From: Saccharopolyspora gregorii
Lineage (GTDB): Bacteria; Actinomycetota; Actinomycetes; Mycobacteriales; Pseudonocardiaceae
Reading direction: 5' to 3'
Assembly (NCBI RefSeq): GCF_024734405.1
Contig: NZ_CP059556.1
Location: 1,178,001 to 1,242,000, forward strand
Length of the DNA: 64,000 nucleotides
The notes below the pieces were generated by a model. The model was not told the origin of the DNA and searched no databases. It worked only from the letters and a program-made list of their open reading frames with translations. Positions 55,827 through 64,000 of this stretch are shown one piece after another. Within the stretch, counting starts at the first letter, position 1, and every line of letters begins with the position of its first letter. Both the position numbers and the translations under genes were made by a program.

Positions 55827-55840
55827 GCCCTCCGCTGAGC

Positions 55841-55883
55841 CGAGAACGGGCCGCACCCCGCACCGGGGCGCGGCCCGTTCTCG
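55841..55883. terminator. Bidirectional terminator between etfA and rnhA
   Basis: CGAGAACGGGCCGC...CCCCG pairs with GGGG...GCGGCCCGTTCTCG across a CACC loop, with one internal mismatch. The element lies between convergent genes, 14 bp after the etfA stop and 52 bp before the rnhA stop. Confidence 0.88.
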
Positions 55884-55935
55884 TCGTACGGACGGGCTCC
55901 TCGGCGGCGGTCACCGCCGGAGCCCGGCCGGGGTG

Positions 55936-56391
55936 TCAGCGGTGCTCGTCGCGGCCCTGGCAGGCGAGCTTGTCGGCGCGCTCGTTCTCCGGGTGGCCGT
56001 TGTGGCCCTTCACCCAGTTCCACGTCACCTCGCCGTGCCGCTGCACCTCGGCGTCCAGGCGCTGCCACAGCTCCGCGTTCTTCACCGGCTTCTTCGCCGA
56101 GGTCAACCAGCCGTTGCGCTTCCAGCCGCGCATCCACTCCGAGATGCCCTTGAGCACGTAGGTGCTGTCGCTGAACACCCGCACCTGCGGCATCGGGCGG
56201 GTCAGCGCGGCGAGCCCCTCGATGACCGCGGTGAGCTCCATCTTGTTGTTCGTGGTGGCGGGCTCCCCGCCGTGCAGCTCGCGCTCGTGGTCGCCATAGC
56301 GCAGCACCACGCCCCACCCGCCGGGGCCGGGGTTGCCGCTGCAGGCGCCGTCGGTGAACAGTTCCACGAGGTTCCGGTCGGGCTCAGGCAT
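55936..56391 (-). CDS. rnhA: Ribonuclease HI
   Basis: A 151-residue nuclease that degrades RNA in RNA-DNA hybrids. The four metal-binding carboxylates are Asp14 in [12 protein letters not shown], Glu52 in NNKMELTAV, Asp75 in VFSDSTYV and Asp140 in ERADKLA, and the catalytic His is in [14 protein letters not shown]. The length matches E. coli RNase HI and includes the basic protrusion ([20 protein letters not shown]). ATG at 56391. Confidence 0.95.
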   Translation of the reverse strand: MPEPDRNLVELFTDGACSGNPGPGGWGVVLRYGDHERELHGGEPATTNNKMELTAVIEGLAALTRPMPQVRVFSDSTYVLKGISEWMRGWKRNGWLTSAKKPVKNAELWQRLDAEVQRHGEVTWNWVKGHNGHPENERADKLACQGRDEHR

Positions 56392-56531
56392 CCCGCAAAC
56401 CTACTTCCCGGGCCGCGGCGACCCGCGAGGCGGACCGCATCGATCGAGTACCGCGCATTCACCGAAAGTTCCTGCTGCGTGTCCTCGTCCGATCTACTGC
56501 GCTTCCTGCGCGCGGCGATACACCTGCAGGC

Positions 56532-57311
56532 ATGTCCGAGTCGCAGCTGCTTGCCAGCACCGCGCCCGCGGGATCGTCCGCCTCCGGCGGAGCCCACTAC
56601 TCGCTGCTCGTGGCCAGGGACGCCGAGGAGGTGCGGGCCGCCCAGCGCCTGCGCTACCAGGTGTTCGCCGAGGAGATGGGCGCCACCGTGCACGCCGACC
56701 TGCCCGGCGTGGAGACCGATCCGTTCGACGACTTCTGCGATCACCTGATCGTCCGCGACGACCGCTCCGGCGCGGTCGTCGGCACCTACCGCATGCTCCC
56801 GCCGGAACGCGCGCACGCCGCCGGGAAGCTGTACTCCGAAGGCGAGTTCGACCTGGGCTCGCTCACCTCGCTGCGCCCCGCCCTGGTCGAGGCCGGCCGG
56901 TCCTGCGTGCACCGCGACCACCGCTCCGGTGCGGTGGTGAGCCTGGTGTGGGCGGGCATCGCCCGCTACATGCTGCTGTCCGGCCACACCTGGCTGGCCG
57001 GGTGCGCTTCGGTGCCGCTGGACGACGGCGGGCCGCTGGCGGCGAAGGTCGCCGACGCCGTGACCGCCAAGCACCTCTCGCCCCCGGAGCTGCGGGTGCG
57101 GCCCTACCGGCCGTGGAACCCGGACGGGGTGCCGCGCACCCACCGCGGTCCGCTGCCCGCGCTGCTGAAGGGCTACCTGCGGCTGGGCGCGTGGGTGTGC
57201 GGACCGCCGGCGCACGACCCGGAGTTCGGGGTGGCGGACTTCTTCGTGCTGCTCGACTTCACCGCGATCGACCAGCGGTACCTGCGGTTCTTCCTGGGCG
57301 CGTCGGCATGA
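56532..57311 (+). CDS. N-acyltransferase of the ornithine-lipid type (OlsB-like GNAT)
   Basis: A 259-residue enzyme. The GNAT-like core is YSLLVARDAEEVRAAQRLRYQVFAEEMGA, the OlsB signature, followed by GTYRMLPPERAHAAGKLYSEGEFDL and VEAGRSCVHRDHRSGAVVSLVWAGIARYML, as in acyl-ACP-dependent N-acyltransferases that acylate ornithine. The C-terminus is hydrophobic with YLRFFLG. The stop codon overlaps the next gene start (ATGA), and that gene encodes an OlsA-like enzyme. The pair would make ornithine lipids or a similar aminolipid; the amino acid is inferred. Confidence 0.85.
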   Translation: MSESQLLASTAPAGSSASGGAHYSLLVARDAEEVRAAQRLRYQVFAEEMGATVHADLPGVETDPFDDFCDHLIVRDDRSGAVVGTYRMLPPERAHAAGKLYSEGEFDLGSLTSLRPALVEAGRSCVHRDHRSGAVVSLVWAGIARYMLLSGHTWLAGCASVPLDDGGPLAAKVADAVTAKHLSPPELRVRPYRPWNPDGVPRTHRGPLPALLKGYLRLGAWVCGPPAHDPEFGVADFFVLLDFTAIDQRYLRFFLGASA

Positions 57312-58159
57312 CGCACCCGTGGTTCCCGGACTCCCCGTGCGGTCCCGGGTGCCTGCCCGGGCCGGGGAGCCCGCGGGCCGGCACCCACCTGGTGGTGCTG
57401 CGGCTGTCCCGGGCGGTGGCGCTGCTGCTGCTGGGCGTGGCGCTGGCGGTGGTGTTCGCGCTGCTGCGCGGCTCGCTGCGCACCGCGCTGGTGCGGGCCT
57501 GGTTCCGGGCGCTGCTGCGCGCGTTCGGCGTGCGGTTCGTGGTGCGCGGCGAGCTCGGGAGCTCCGGCTGCCTGGTGGTCACCGACCACGTGTCCTGGCT
57601 GGACGTGGTGGCGCTGATGGCGGTGCGGCCGATGCGGTTGCTGGCGAAGATCGAACTGCGGGCCTGGCCGGTGGTGGGACCGCTGGCCACCCGCGTCGGC
57701 ACCCTCTACATCGACCGGGAGCGGCTTTCGGCGCTGCCCGCCGCGATCGGCGCGCTCGCCGACGCGCTGCGCGGTGGTGCCGTCGTCGGTGCCTTCCCGG
57801 AGGGCACCACCTGGTGCGGCCGGGCCTCCGGGCGCTACCGGCCCGCGGTGTTCCAGGCGGCGCTGGACGCGGGGGTGCCGGTGCGGCCGGTGGCCCTGCG
57901 GTTCCGCACCGGGGCCGGGGAGCCCACCACGGTCGCCGCGTTCGTCGGGGCGGCGACCCTGCTGGACTCGGTGCTCGCGGTGGCGCGGGCGCGGGACCTG
58001 GTGGTGGAGTTCGAGGTGCTGCCGGAGCTCGCGACCGGCAGCCGGGCCGAGCTGGCCCGCCGCGCACGGCACGCCGTCGCCCGAGCCACCTCCGCAGCGG
58101 AACGGCACCCCGCCCACCGGCACCGCTGCGCCCCGCACCCGCTCCCGTCGGCGGCCTGA
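57308..58159 (+). CDS. Lyso-lipid acyltransferase of the OlsA/PlsC family
   Basis: A 283-residue O-acyltransferase. An N-terminal membrane segment (AVALLLLGVALAVVFALL) anchors it. The catalytic motif HxxxxD is HVSWLD at 94-99, and the acceptor-binding FPEGTT lies at 163-168, in the order seen in 1-acylglycerol-3-phosphate acyltransferases. The first 27 residues are Cys- and Pro-rich and may not belong to the fold. It overlaps the OlsB-like gene by 4 bp. In such pairs OlsA adds the second fatty acid to lyso-ornithine lipid. Confidence 0.86.
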   Translation: MTHPWFPDSPCGPGCLPGPGSPRAGTHLVVLRLSRAVALLLLGVALAVVFALLRGSLRTALVRAWFRALLRAFGVRFVVRGELGSSGCLVVTDHVSWLDVVALMAVRPMRLLAKIELRAWPVVGPLATRVGTLYIDRERLSALPAAIGALADALRGGAVVGAFPEGTTWCGRASGRYRPAVFQAALDAGVPVRPVALRFRTGAGEPTTVAAFVGAATLLDSVLAVARARDLVVEFEVLPELATGSRAELARRARHAVARATSAAERHPAHRHRCAPHPLPSAA

Positions 58160-58274
58160 TCACCGCTGGACGAACGCGGCAGCGGGCGGCGTCGGGGGCG
58201 TCCGCTCCTCGTCAGCGGCGCGGCCGCTGAACGGCGACCCGGCACCGTCCTGGCGGAAGGGCCCGGGGGCACCG

Positions 58275-59048
58275 CTAGCGGTGGCCCCACGCCTGCACGA
58301 ACGCGGGGGAGAGGTCCCAGAAACCCGGGTCCCGCAGCAGGCGGTGGAACTCCGCCAGCTCGTCCGCCGGCACCCGGCCGTCGGCGAGCAGCCGCTCCGC
58401 CGACATCGCCACGCCGCGCCGCCAGAACTCGGCGAGGTCCGTGCCGCCGCGCAGGTGCCAGGTGGCCGAGCGCGCCCCGACGTCCCGGTAGCCGAGCTCC
58501 AGCAGCGATCCGGGCTGGCGCCGGGACCAGCCGCTGTCGGTGCCCACGACCTCCCGCAGCAGGTCGCTCCACCGCCGCAGCACCCCGCTGTAGACCGGGT
58601 TCGGCGAACCGCCCAGCGGGAACCAGCCGAACGACTCGACCAGCACGACGCCCCCGGGCCGCAACCAGTCCCGCATCCGGCGCAGCACCTCGTCGCGCTC
58701 GCGGAGGTGGGACAGCACCAGCCGGGCGTGGATCACGTCGAACGACTCCGGCGGGAACACCTCGCGGACCACGTCGTGGCGCAGCACGGTCAGGTTCGGG
58801 CGCGGGTCGCGCTCCAGCAGGGAGGTCTGCACGTCGGTCGCGACCACCTCGCCGTCGGGGACCTGCTCGCACCACCACCGGGCGACCGAGCCGGAGCCGG
58901 CGCCGACCTCCAGGCAGCGGGCGTCCGGCCGGGTGCCGAGCTCGGCGAGCAGGCGGGTGGTCTCCGGGTCGAAGAGCCGGCACAGCAGGTCGAGCCGCAC
59001 CTCCTCGTCGGCGTCCAGGGTGAACAGGCTGTCGCCGTACTTCTCCAT
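58275..59048 (-). CDS. SAM-dependent methyltransferase
   Basis: A 257-residue class I methyltransferase. Motif I is CLEVGAGSGSVARWW, the acidic ribose contact is VVATDVQTSLL, then FDVIHARLVLSHLRERDEVLRRMRDWLRPGGVVLVESFGW follows the usual order of motifs. The remainder (FWRRGVAMSAERLLADGRVPADELAEFHRLLRDPGFWDLSPAFVQAWG) matches unassigned family members in actinomycetes, possibly secondary metabolite or polyketide tailoring types. GGAAGAGGA lies before the ATG. A SRPBCC gene lies upstream on the same strand. Confidence 0.85.
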   Translation of the reverse strand: MEKYGDSLFTLDADEEVRLDLLCRLFDPETTRLLAELGTRPDARCLEVGAGSGSVARWWCEQVPDGEVVATDVQTSLLERDPRPNLTVLRHDVVREVFPPESFDVIHARLVLSHLRERDEVLRRMRDWLRPGGVVLVESFGWFPLGGSPNPVYSGVLRRWSDLLREVVGTDSGWSRRQPGSLLELGYRDVGARSATWHLRGGTDLAEFWRRGVAMSAERLLADGRVPADELAEFHRLLRDPGFWDLSPAFVQAWGHR

Positions 59049-59095
59049 CGTCCTCTTCCGCCGTCGTGGGCCGCCCGGACGTTCCGGTGCCCGGG

Positions 59096-59725
59096 TCACT
59101 CCTGGCCGGTGTAGGCGGCGAGGGTGCGGTCGGCGGCGGCGCGCGCCTCCGGTTCCGGGGTGCCCGCGGCCACGCTGGCCTCGTACCAGGCTTCGGACCC
59201 GGCGCGCAGGAACCGCAGGCCCTCCGCGGACGCCAGCCACTCCGGGCCCTCCTCCGGAGTGATCCCGCCCCCGGCCGCCAGGTGCGAGGCGAGGCCGAGC
59301 AGCATCGAGTCCCAGCCGAGCCCGACCGCGCCCGGCCCGTACTGCGCCCAGCGCTGCTCGGACACGTGCGCCACGTGCTCCAGCTCCAGGTCGGTGCCGC
59401 CGTCGGCGGGGCGCAGCCGCACCTCGATCCAGCTCACCTCGCCGCCGAACTCCCAGGTCGCGGCGAAGGAGCGCGGCGGGTCGCAGCGCTGCACGGTGCC
59501 GCCCGCGTGCCCCTCCAGCTGGTAGCGGCCGCCGAGGCGCAGCTCCCCGCTGATCGGCAGGAACCACCGCGGGATCCGCTCGGCGCTGGTCACCGCGTCC
59601 CAGACCTCGTCGAGCGGCGCGTCCAGCCGCTCGGCGAGCACCGCGACCCGCGCGGGACCGGTCTCCAGTTCGCGGGTGCCGACGGTGCGCCGCACCGCGG
59701 CCAACTGCTGCTGGGCGTCGACCAT
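59096..59725 (-). CDS. SRPBCC (AHSA1-like) domain protein
   Basis: A 209-residue START-like protein. It contains the AHSA1 pattern RLDAPLDEVWDAVTSAERIPRWFLPISGELRLGGRYQLEGHAGGTVQRCDPPRSFAATWEFGGEVSWIEVRL, a cavity fold that binds small hydrophobic ligands. GGAGGAG precedes the ATG. It lies 47 bp upstream of the methyltransferase on the same strand and is likely cotranscribed. Function unknown. Confidence 0.87.
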   Translation of the reverse strand: MVDAQQQLAAVRRTVGTRELETGPARVAVLAERLDAPLDEVWDAVTSAERIPRWFLPISGELRLGGRYQLEGHAGGTVQRCDPPRSFAATWEFGGEVSWIEVRLRPADGGTDLELEHVAHVSEQRWAQYGPGAVGLGWDSMLLGLASHLAAGGGITPEEGPEWLASAEGLRFLRAGSEAWYEASVAAGTPEPEARAAADRTLAAYTGQE

Positions 59726-59865
59726 GACCTGCTCCTCCGTGGTGGCGGCTCGCTCCGGGGCCAGCGTAGGAGCGACCGCCGACGTCCGGCCCGGCGCAGG
59801 TCGCGCACCGCCGAACGGTGGACCCGACTGGACCTCGACCGGGGTGCGGGTTGCAGGCTCACCGG

Positions 59866-61272
59866 GTGACGATCGACGACGAAGCCACCGGCACGCCCGA
59901 ACCCGCCCGTCCTTCGACCAGCGCGCTGTGGAGCCCGCAGCGGCGGAACTTCACCGCCGGACTGGTCCTCGTCATCACCCTCGCCGCGTTCGAAGCGATG
60001 GGCATCGGGACCGCGCTGCCGACGATCGTGCGGGAATGGGGCGCCGAGCGGTGGTACTCGTGGCCGTTCACGATCTTCATGGCGGCCAGCGCCATCGGCA
60101 CGGTCGTCGCGGGCCGGATCTGCGACCGGCGCGGTCCCGCGGTCCCGCTGCTGGTGGCGATGCCGACGTTCGCGGCGGGCCTGGTGCTCGCCGGGTTCGC
60201 GCCGGGGATGCCGGTGCTGCTGGTGGCACGCGCGCTGCAGGGGCTCGGTGCCGGGGCGCAGATCGTCGCGCTGTACGTGCTGATCGCCCGCGTCTACCCG
60301 GAGCGGGACCGGCCCGCCGCGTTCGGCGCGCTGTCCGCGGCCTGGGTGGTGCCCGCGCTGCTCGGGCCGGTGGTGGCGGGGACGCTGACCGAGCACGTGG
60401 GCTGGCGGTGGGTGTTCCTCGGGTTGGCGCCGCTGATGGTGCTCGGGGCGCTGCTGCTGGTGCCGACGGTGCGGCGGATCGGTTCCGAGGGCGAACCGGA
60501 CGCCGCGCCCGTTCCGGGGCTGCCGCTGGCGGCGGTAGGCGCCGCCGCCGGGACCGTGGGGCTGAACTGGGCGGCGCAGGACCTGTCCGGTTCGGCCGGG
60601 GGAGTGCGGTTGCCGGTGCTGGTCGCGGGGCTGGTCGGGTTGCTGGTGCTGGTGCCGTCGCTGCGGGTGCTGCTGCCCAGCGGTACCGGGACCGGACGGC
60701 CCGGCATCCCGGTGATGGTGCTCGCGCGCGGCCTGCTCGCCGGGGTGTTCTTCACCGCGCAGGCGTTCGTGCCGCTGACCCTGTCCGTGGTGCACGGGTT
60801 CTCGCCGACCGCGGCGGGCGTCCCGCTGACCGTCGGCTCGCTCGGCTGGAGCGTCGGGGCGCTGTGGCAGAGCCGCCGGGCGGGGGCGCGCCGGGAGCAC
60901 CTGGTGGGGTCCGGGCTGGTGCTGGTGGCGATTGCGGTGGCCGGGCTGGTGCTGATCGCCCCGGCCGGCGGCCCGGCGTGGCCGGTGTTCGCGCTGTGGT
61001 CGCTCGGCGGGGTGGGGATGGGGCTCGGCGTGGCCAGCACCTCGGTGCGGGTGCTGGCGCTGTCGGCGCCGGAGCAGCGCGGGTTCCACTCCTCGGCGCT
61101 GCAGATCTCCGACATGCTCGGGCAGGCCCTGCTGGTGGGGCTCGGCGGCGTCCTGGTGGCCGCGCTGGCCGCGCCGGGGGCGGCCACCGCGGGGGTGGTG
61201 CCGCTGGACCTGGGGCTGGCGGTGATCGCCGTGCTCGGTGCCGTCCGCGTGTTCCGCAGCGGCCGGGCGTGA
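59866..61272 (+). CDS. Major facilitator superfamily transporter (DHA2-like drug exporter type)
   Basis: A 468-residue transporter with about 12-14 helices. The MFS A-motif region is [20 protein letters not shown], followed by [68 protein letters not shown], the motif C-like antiporter signature of drug:H+ exporters. The GTG start at 59866 follows CAGGCT by 6 nt, consistent with a leaderless message. No regulator gene is adjacent. Substrate unknown. Confidence 0.88.
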   Translation: MTIDDEATGTPEPARPSTSALWSPQRRNFTAGLVLVITLAAFEAMGIGTALPTIVREWGAERWYSWPFTIFMAASAIGTVVAGRICDRRGPAVPLLVAMPTFAAGLVLAGFAPGMPVLLVARALQGLGAGAQIVALYVLIARVYPERDRPAAFGALSAAWVVPALLGPVVAGTLTEHVGWRWVFLGLAPLMVLGALLLVPTVRRIGSEGEPDAAPVPGLPLAAVGAAAGTVGLNWAAQDLSGSAGGVRLPVLVAGLVGLLVLVPSLRVLLPSGTGTGRPGIPVMVLARGLLAGVFFTAQAFVPLTLSVVHGFSPTAAGVPLTVGSLGWSVGALWQSRRAGARREHLVGSGLVLVAIAVAGLVLIAPAGGPAWPVFALWSLGGVGMGLGVASTSVRVLALSAPEQRGFHSSALQISDMLGQALLVGLGGVLVAALAAPGAATAGVVPLDLGLAVIAVLGAVRVFRSGRA

Positions 61273-61312
61273 CCGAGCACCTGGCACGGCGAGTCGGGTG
61301 ATGAGCCTGCAT

Positions 61313-61318
61313 TACCCT
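61313..61318 (+). promoter_or_regulatory. Putative -10 element (TACCCT) before the cysteine desulfurase gene
   Basis: TACCCT ends 9 nt before the ATG at 61328. GGTGGGG in the interval may serve as a weak ribosome site, so this one may or may not be leaderless. Confidence 0.4.
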
Positions 61319-61327
61319 GGTGGGGCG

Positions 61328-62560
61328 ATGACTTACCTCGACCACGCGGCCACCACGCCCATGCGGGCGGAGGCGGTCACGGCGATGAGCGGGGCGTTGG
61401 CCCGGTTGGGCAACGCCTCGTCCCTGCACACCTCGGGCCGCCGGGCCCGCCGCGCCGTGGAGGAGTCCCGCGAGACCATCGCCACCGCCCTCGGCGCCCG
61501 GCCCTCCGAGGTGCTGTTCACCGGCGGCGGCACCGAGAGCGACAACCTCGCGGTGAAGGGCATCTTCTGGGCCCGCCGCGGCGCGGACCCGGCGCGCAAC
61601 CGGGTGCTGGCCTCCGCGGTGGAGCACCACGCGGTGCTCGACACCGTGGAGTGGCTCGCCGAGCACGAAGGCGCCGACGTCACCTGGCTGCCCGTCGACG
61701 AGCACGGCAGGGTGCGCCCCGAGGCGTTCGAGGAGGCGCTGCGCGCCGACCCCGACCGCGTCGCGCTGGCCACCGTGATGTGGGCCAACAACGAGGTCGG
61801 CACCGTCAACCCGATCCCGGAGCTCGCCGCGATCGCCGACCGCTACGGGGTGCCGCTGCACACCGACGCGGTGCAGGCCGTGGACACCGTGCCGGTCGAC
61901 TTCGCCGCCTCCGGCGCCGCCGCGCTCACCATGACCGGGCACAAGGTCGGCGGCCCCTACGGAGCGGGCGTGCTGCTGCTGGCGCGCGACGTGCCGTGCA
62001 CCCCGCTGCAGCACGGCGGCGGCCAGGAGCGGGAGGTGCGCTCCGGGACGCTCGACGTGCCCGGGGTGATCGGCCTGGCCACCGCGACCCGCGAGGCCGT
62101 CGAGCAGCGGGCCGCGCACGTGCCCGCGGTCGCCGCGCTGCGCGACGAACTCCTCGCCGGGGTGCGCGCGGCGGTGCCGGACGTGGTGCTCAACGGCGAC
62201 CCGGACCTGTCGGTGACCGGACCGGCGCCGGCACGGCTGCCCGGCAACGCGCACCTGACCTTCCCCGGCTGCGAGGGCGACAGCCTGCTGATGCTGCTGG
62301 ACGCGCACGGCATCGAGTGCTCCACCGGTTCCGCCTGCACCGCGGGCGTCGCCGAACCGAGCCACGTGCTGCTGGCGATGGGGGCCGAACCGCGGGCGGC
62401 GCGCAGCTCGCTGCGGTTCTCCCTGGGACACGACTCCACCGGCGCCGACGTGCGGGCGCTGACCGAGGCCATCGGGCCGGTGGTGGAACGGGCGCGCAAC
62501 GCCGGGCTGACCGGGTTGCGCCGTGCGGCGGCGCGGACGACCGCCACGACGGAGGTGTGA
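61328..62560 (+). CDS. iscS: Cysteine desulfurase (IscS family)
   Basis: A 410-residue PLP enzyme that takes sulfur from cysteine as a persulfide. The start reads [20 protein letters not shown]. The Lys binding PLP is Lys206 in [14 protein letters not shown], and the catalytic Cys is Cys337 in [12 protein letters not shown]. The gene is followed after 4 bp by mnmA, so it probably supplies sulfur for 2-thiouridine formation (M. tuberculosis Rv3025c-Rv3024c have the same arrangement). It may also serve Fe-S clusters. Confidence 0.93.
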   Translation: MTYLDHAATTPMRAEAVTAMSGALARLGNASSLHTSGRRARRAVEESRETIATALGARPSEVLFTGGGTESDNLAVKGIFWARRGADPARNRVLASAVEHHAVLDTVEWLAEHEGADVTWLPVDEHGRVRPEAFEEALRADPDRVALATVMWANNEVGTVNPIPELAAIADRYGVPLHTDAVQAVDTVPVDFAASGAAALTMTGHKVGGPYGAGVLLLARDVPCTPLQHGGGQEREVRSGTLDVPGVIGLATATREAVEQRAAHVPAVAALRDELLAGVRAAVPDVVLNGDPDLSVTGPAPARLPGNAHLTFPGCEGDSLLMLLDAHGIECSTGSACTAGVAEPSHVLLAMGAEPRAARSSLRFSLGHDSTGADVRALTEAIGPVVERARNAGLTGLRRAAARTTATTEV

Positions 62561-62564
62561 GGCA

Positions 62565-63653
62565 GTGCGAGTACTGGCTGCGATGAGCGGCGGGGTGGAC
62601 TCCGCGGTCGCCGCCGCCCGCGCGGTGGAGGCCGGCCACGAGGTGACCGGCGTGCACCTGGCGCTGTCGGCGAAACCGGGGACGCTGCGCACCGGCGCCC
62701 GCGGCTGCTGCACCATCGAGGACTCCCGCGACGCGCGGCGCGCCGCCGACATCCTCGGCATCCCGTTCTACGTGTGGGACTTCGCCGAGCGGTTCACCGA
62801 GGAGGTCATCGAGACCTTCGTCGGCGAGTACGCCGCCGGCCGCACCCCGAACCCGTGCCTCACCTGCAACGAGAAGATCAAGTTCGAGGCGTTGCTGGAG
62901 AAGGCGATGGCGCTCGGCTTCGACGCCGTGTGCACCGGCCACTACGCGCGGCTCGTCGTGCAGGACGGCGTGCCGGAGCTGCGCCGCAGCCGCGACGAGG
63001 GCAAGGACCAGTCCTACGTGCTGGCCTCGCTGACCGCGGAGCAGCTGCGGCACTCGATGTTCCCGCTGGGCGACTCGCTGAAGTCCGAGGTGCGGGCCGA
63101 GGCGGAGCGCCGCGACCTGGCCGTCGCGCAGAAGCCGGACAGCCACGACATCTGCTTCATCCCCGACGGCGACACCCGCTCCTTCCTGGAGTCGAAGCTC
63201 GGGCAGACCCCGGGTGAGCTGGTGGACGCCGAGACCGGCGCGGTCCTCGGCAAGCACACCGGCGTGCACGGGTTCACCGTCGGGCAGCGCAAGGGCCTCG
63301 GCATCGACGCGCCCGCGCCGGACGGCAAACCGCGCTACGTCCTGTCGCTGGAACCGGTGTCGGGCACCGTGAAGGTCGGCTCGGCCGACCACCTCGGGGT
63401 GACCGGGATCGACGCGAAGCGGCCGATCTGGCCGTCCGAGCGGGAACTGGACGGGTCCACCGAGTGCGTGGTGCAGGTGCGCGCGCACGGCGGCACGGCG
63501 GGGGCCGTCGCCGAGGTCGCGGACGGCGGCCTGCGCGTCGAGCTCACCGAACCGCTGCGCGGCGTGGCCCCCGGCCAGGCGATCGTGCTGTACCGCCCGG
63601 AACCCGAAGGCGACCTGGTCCTCGGCAGCGGCCTCATCTCGGCGACCCGCTGA
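62565..63653 (+). CDS. mnmA: tRNA-specific 2-thiouridylase
   Basis: A 362-residue enzyme forming 2-thiouridine at position 34 of tRNA-Lys, -Glu and -Gln. The PP-loop is [14 protein letters not shown]. Cys101 in [13 protein letters not shown] and Cys197 in [12 protein letters not shown] correspond to the two sulfur-carrying Cys of E. coli MnmA. GTG at 62565 is supported by GGAGG 9 nt upstream. It receives sulfur from the desulfurase encoded directly before it. Confidence 0.96.
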   Translation: MRVLAAMSGGVDSAVAAARAVEAGHEVTGVHLALSAKPGTLRTGARGCCTIEDSRDARRAADILGIPFYVWDFAERFTEEVIETFVGEYAAGRTPNPCLTCNEKIKFEALLEKAMALGFDAVCTGHYARLVVQDGVPELRRSRDEGKDQSYVLASLTAEQLRHSMFPLGDSLKSEVRAEAERRDLAVAQKPDSHDICFIPDGDTRSFLESKLGQTPGELVDAETGAVLGKHTGVHGFTVGQRKGLGIDAPAPDGKPRYVLSLEPVSGTVKVGSADHLGVTGIDAKRPIWPSERELDGSTECVVQVRAHGGTAGAVAEVADGGLRVELTEPLRGVAPGQAIVLYRPEPEGDLVLGSGLISATR

Positions 63654-63670
63654 GGATCCTCCGGCCTGCT

Positions 63671-63720
63671 CGGCCGAACGGCCCACCCGCCCGATCTCGG
63701 GCCGGTGGGCCGTTCGGCCG
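63671..63720. terminator. Bidirectional hairpin between mnmA and the convergent binding-protein gene
   Basis: CGGCCGAACGGCCCACC pairs with GGTGGGCCGTTCGGCCG, with CGCCCGATCTCGGGCC forming the apical part. It lies 17 bp after the mnmA stop and 50 bp before the stop codon on the other strand. Confidence 0.85.
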
Positions 63721-63770
63721 CGGAGCGGCCACCGCGCCGGATCCCCTCGGGCCGCCGTGCAGCCGGTGCG

Positions 63771-64000
63771 TCAGCGGGTCTTGAGGATCGCTTCGAGCTC
63801 GTCCAGGGCCGCGACGGCCTGGGAGTAGCCGAAGACGTACAGGTTGTGGAACGGGATCCCGCGCCGCTCGCGGACCGCGGGCAGGTTCTGGAACGCGCCC
63901 TGCCCGAGCAGCGCCTCCATCGCGGGTTCGGCGGATCCGTCCGGGTTCACCTGGTACAGCAGCACGTCGGTGTCGTTGAGCACCCCCAGCTGCTCATAGG
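63771..64000 (-). CDS. Iron/siderophore-type ABC substrate-binding protein, C-terminal end (partial)
   Basis: The last 75 codons of a gene that runs past the right end of the window. The frame reads YEQLGVLNDTDVLLYQVN near the edge and then LGQGAFQNLPAVRERRGIPFHNLYVFGYSQAVAALDELEAILKTR at the stop. This is the terminal region of type III (FecB/FepB-like) binding proteins, with the NLPAV motif. The signal peptide and metal/siderophore-binding half lie outside, so substrate and intactness are unknown. Confidence 0.75.
   Translation of the reverse strand, partial: YEQLGVLNDTDVLLYQVNPDGSAEPAMEALLGQGAFQNLPAVRERRGIPFHNLYVFGYSQAVAALDELEAILKTR

Overview
The window is high-GC actinomycete DNA, with strong G/C bias at third codon positions and many GTG or TTG starts. 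Gene content points to a Pseudonocardiales-type organism, perhaps Saccharopolyspora or a relative, but that placement is inference. It carries NucS/EndoMS, an atp operon headed by a WecA-type transferase and an AtpI-like protein, DUF2550 after atpC, a MurA with Asp at the catalytic Cys position, chaplin-like and DUF3558-like secreted proteins, and many starts with a -10 hexamer 6-9 nt upstream that look leaderless.

Layout. 1-3.9 kb: 5' end of dinB, a small DUF6191-like gene, a thioredoxin-TPR protein, a chaplin-like secreted protein, a thiamine-binding protein, a MarR regulator and a DUF3817 membrane protein. 4.1-8.0 kb: LacI regulator plus sugar ABC transporter (ATPase, permease, lipoprotein receptor) with two matching GACAAC/GTTGTC operators. 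8.1-23.1 kb: a hydrolase, then a block in nearly the same order as Mycobacterium tuberculosis Rv1301-Rv1315: tsaC-like gene, wecA-type gene, atpI-like gene, atpBEFHAGDC, DUF2550, two acetyltransferases, pduO and murA. 23.2-31.0 kb: LysE exporter, Nudix hydrolase, amino-acid permease, nucS, an SSS symporter with a small membrane partner, aldehyde dehydrogenase. 31.4-33.8 kb: dhaKLM. 34.1-42.4 kb: a DUF3558-like lipoprotein, hydrolase, THUMP-like methyltransferase, enoyl-CoA hydratase, ABC ATPase, and a cysteine dioxygenase-rhodanese operon preceded by a 23-codon cysteine-type leader peptide. 41.1-48.8 kb: two paralogous HEMGH zinc-peptidase lipoproteins flank glucan phosphorylase and a TPR-like membrane protein; a tyrosine phosphatase follows. 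48.9-64 kb: hrpA with a one-base frameshift, degV, etfBA, rnhA, an olsB-olsA-like lipid acyltransferase pair, a methyltransferase, SRPBCC protein, MFS transporter, cysteine desulfurase plus mnmA, and the C-terminal end of a binding-protein gene.

The main unexplained signal is a dispersed family of 29-bp units with core GGGAACCTTCC in the first 31.3 kb. It occurs as head-to-head palindromes of about 50 bp and as two head-to-tail tandem arrays, always between genes: convergent, codirectional and divergent. One copy, together with an intrinsic terminator, separates atpD from atpC. A second, unrelated tandem repeat of about 20 bp lies at 33.8-34.0 kb. No rRNA, tRNA, insertion sequence, prophage or CRISPR array was seen.
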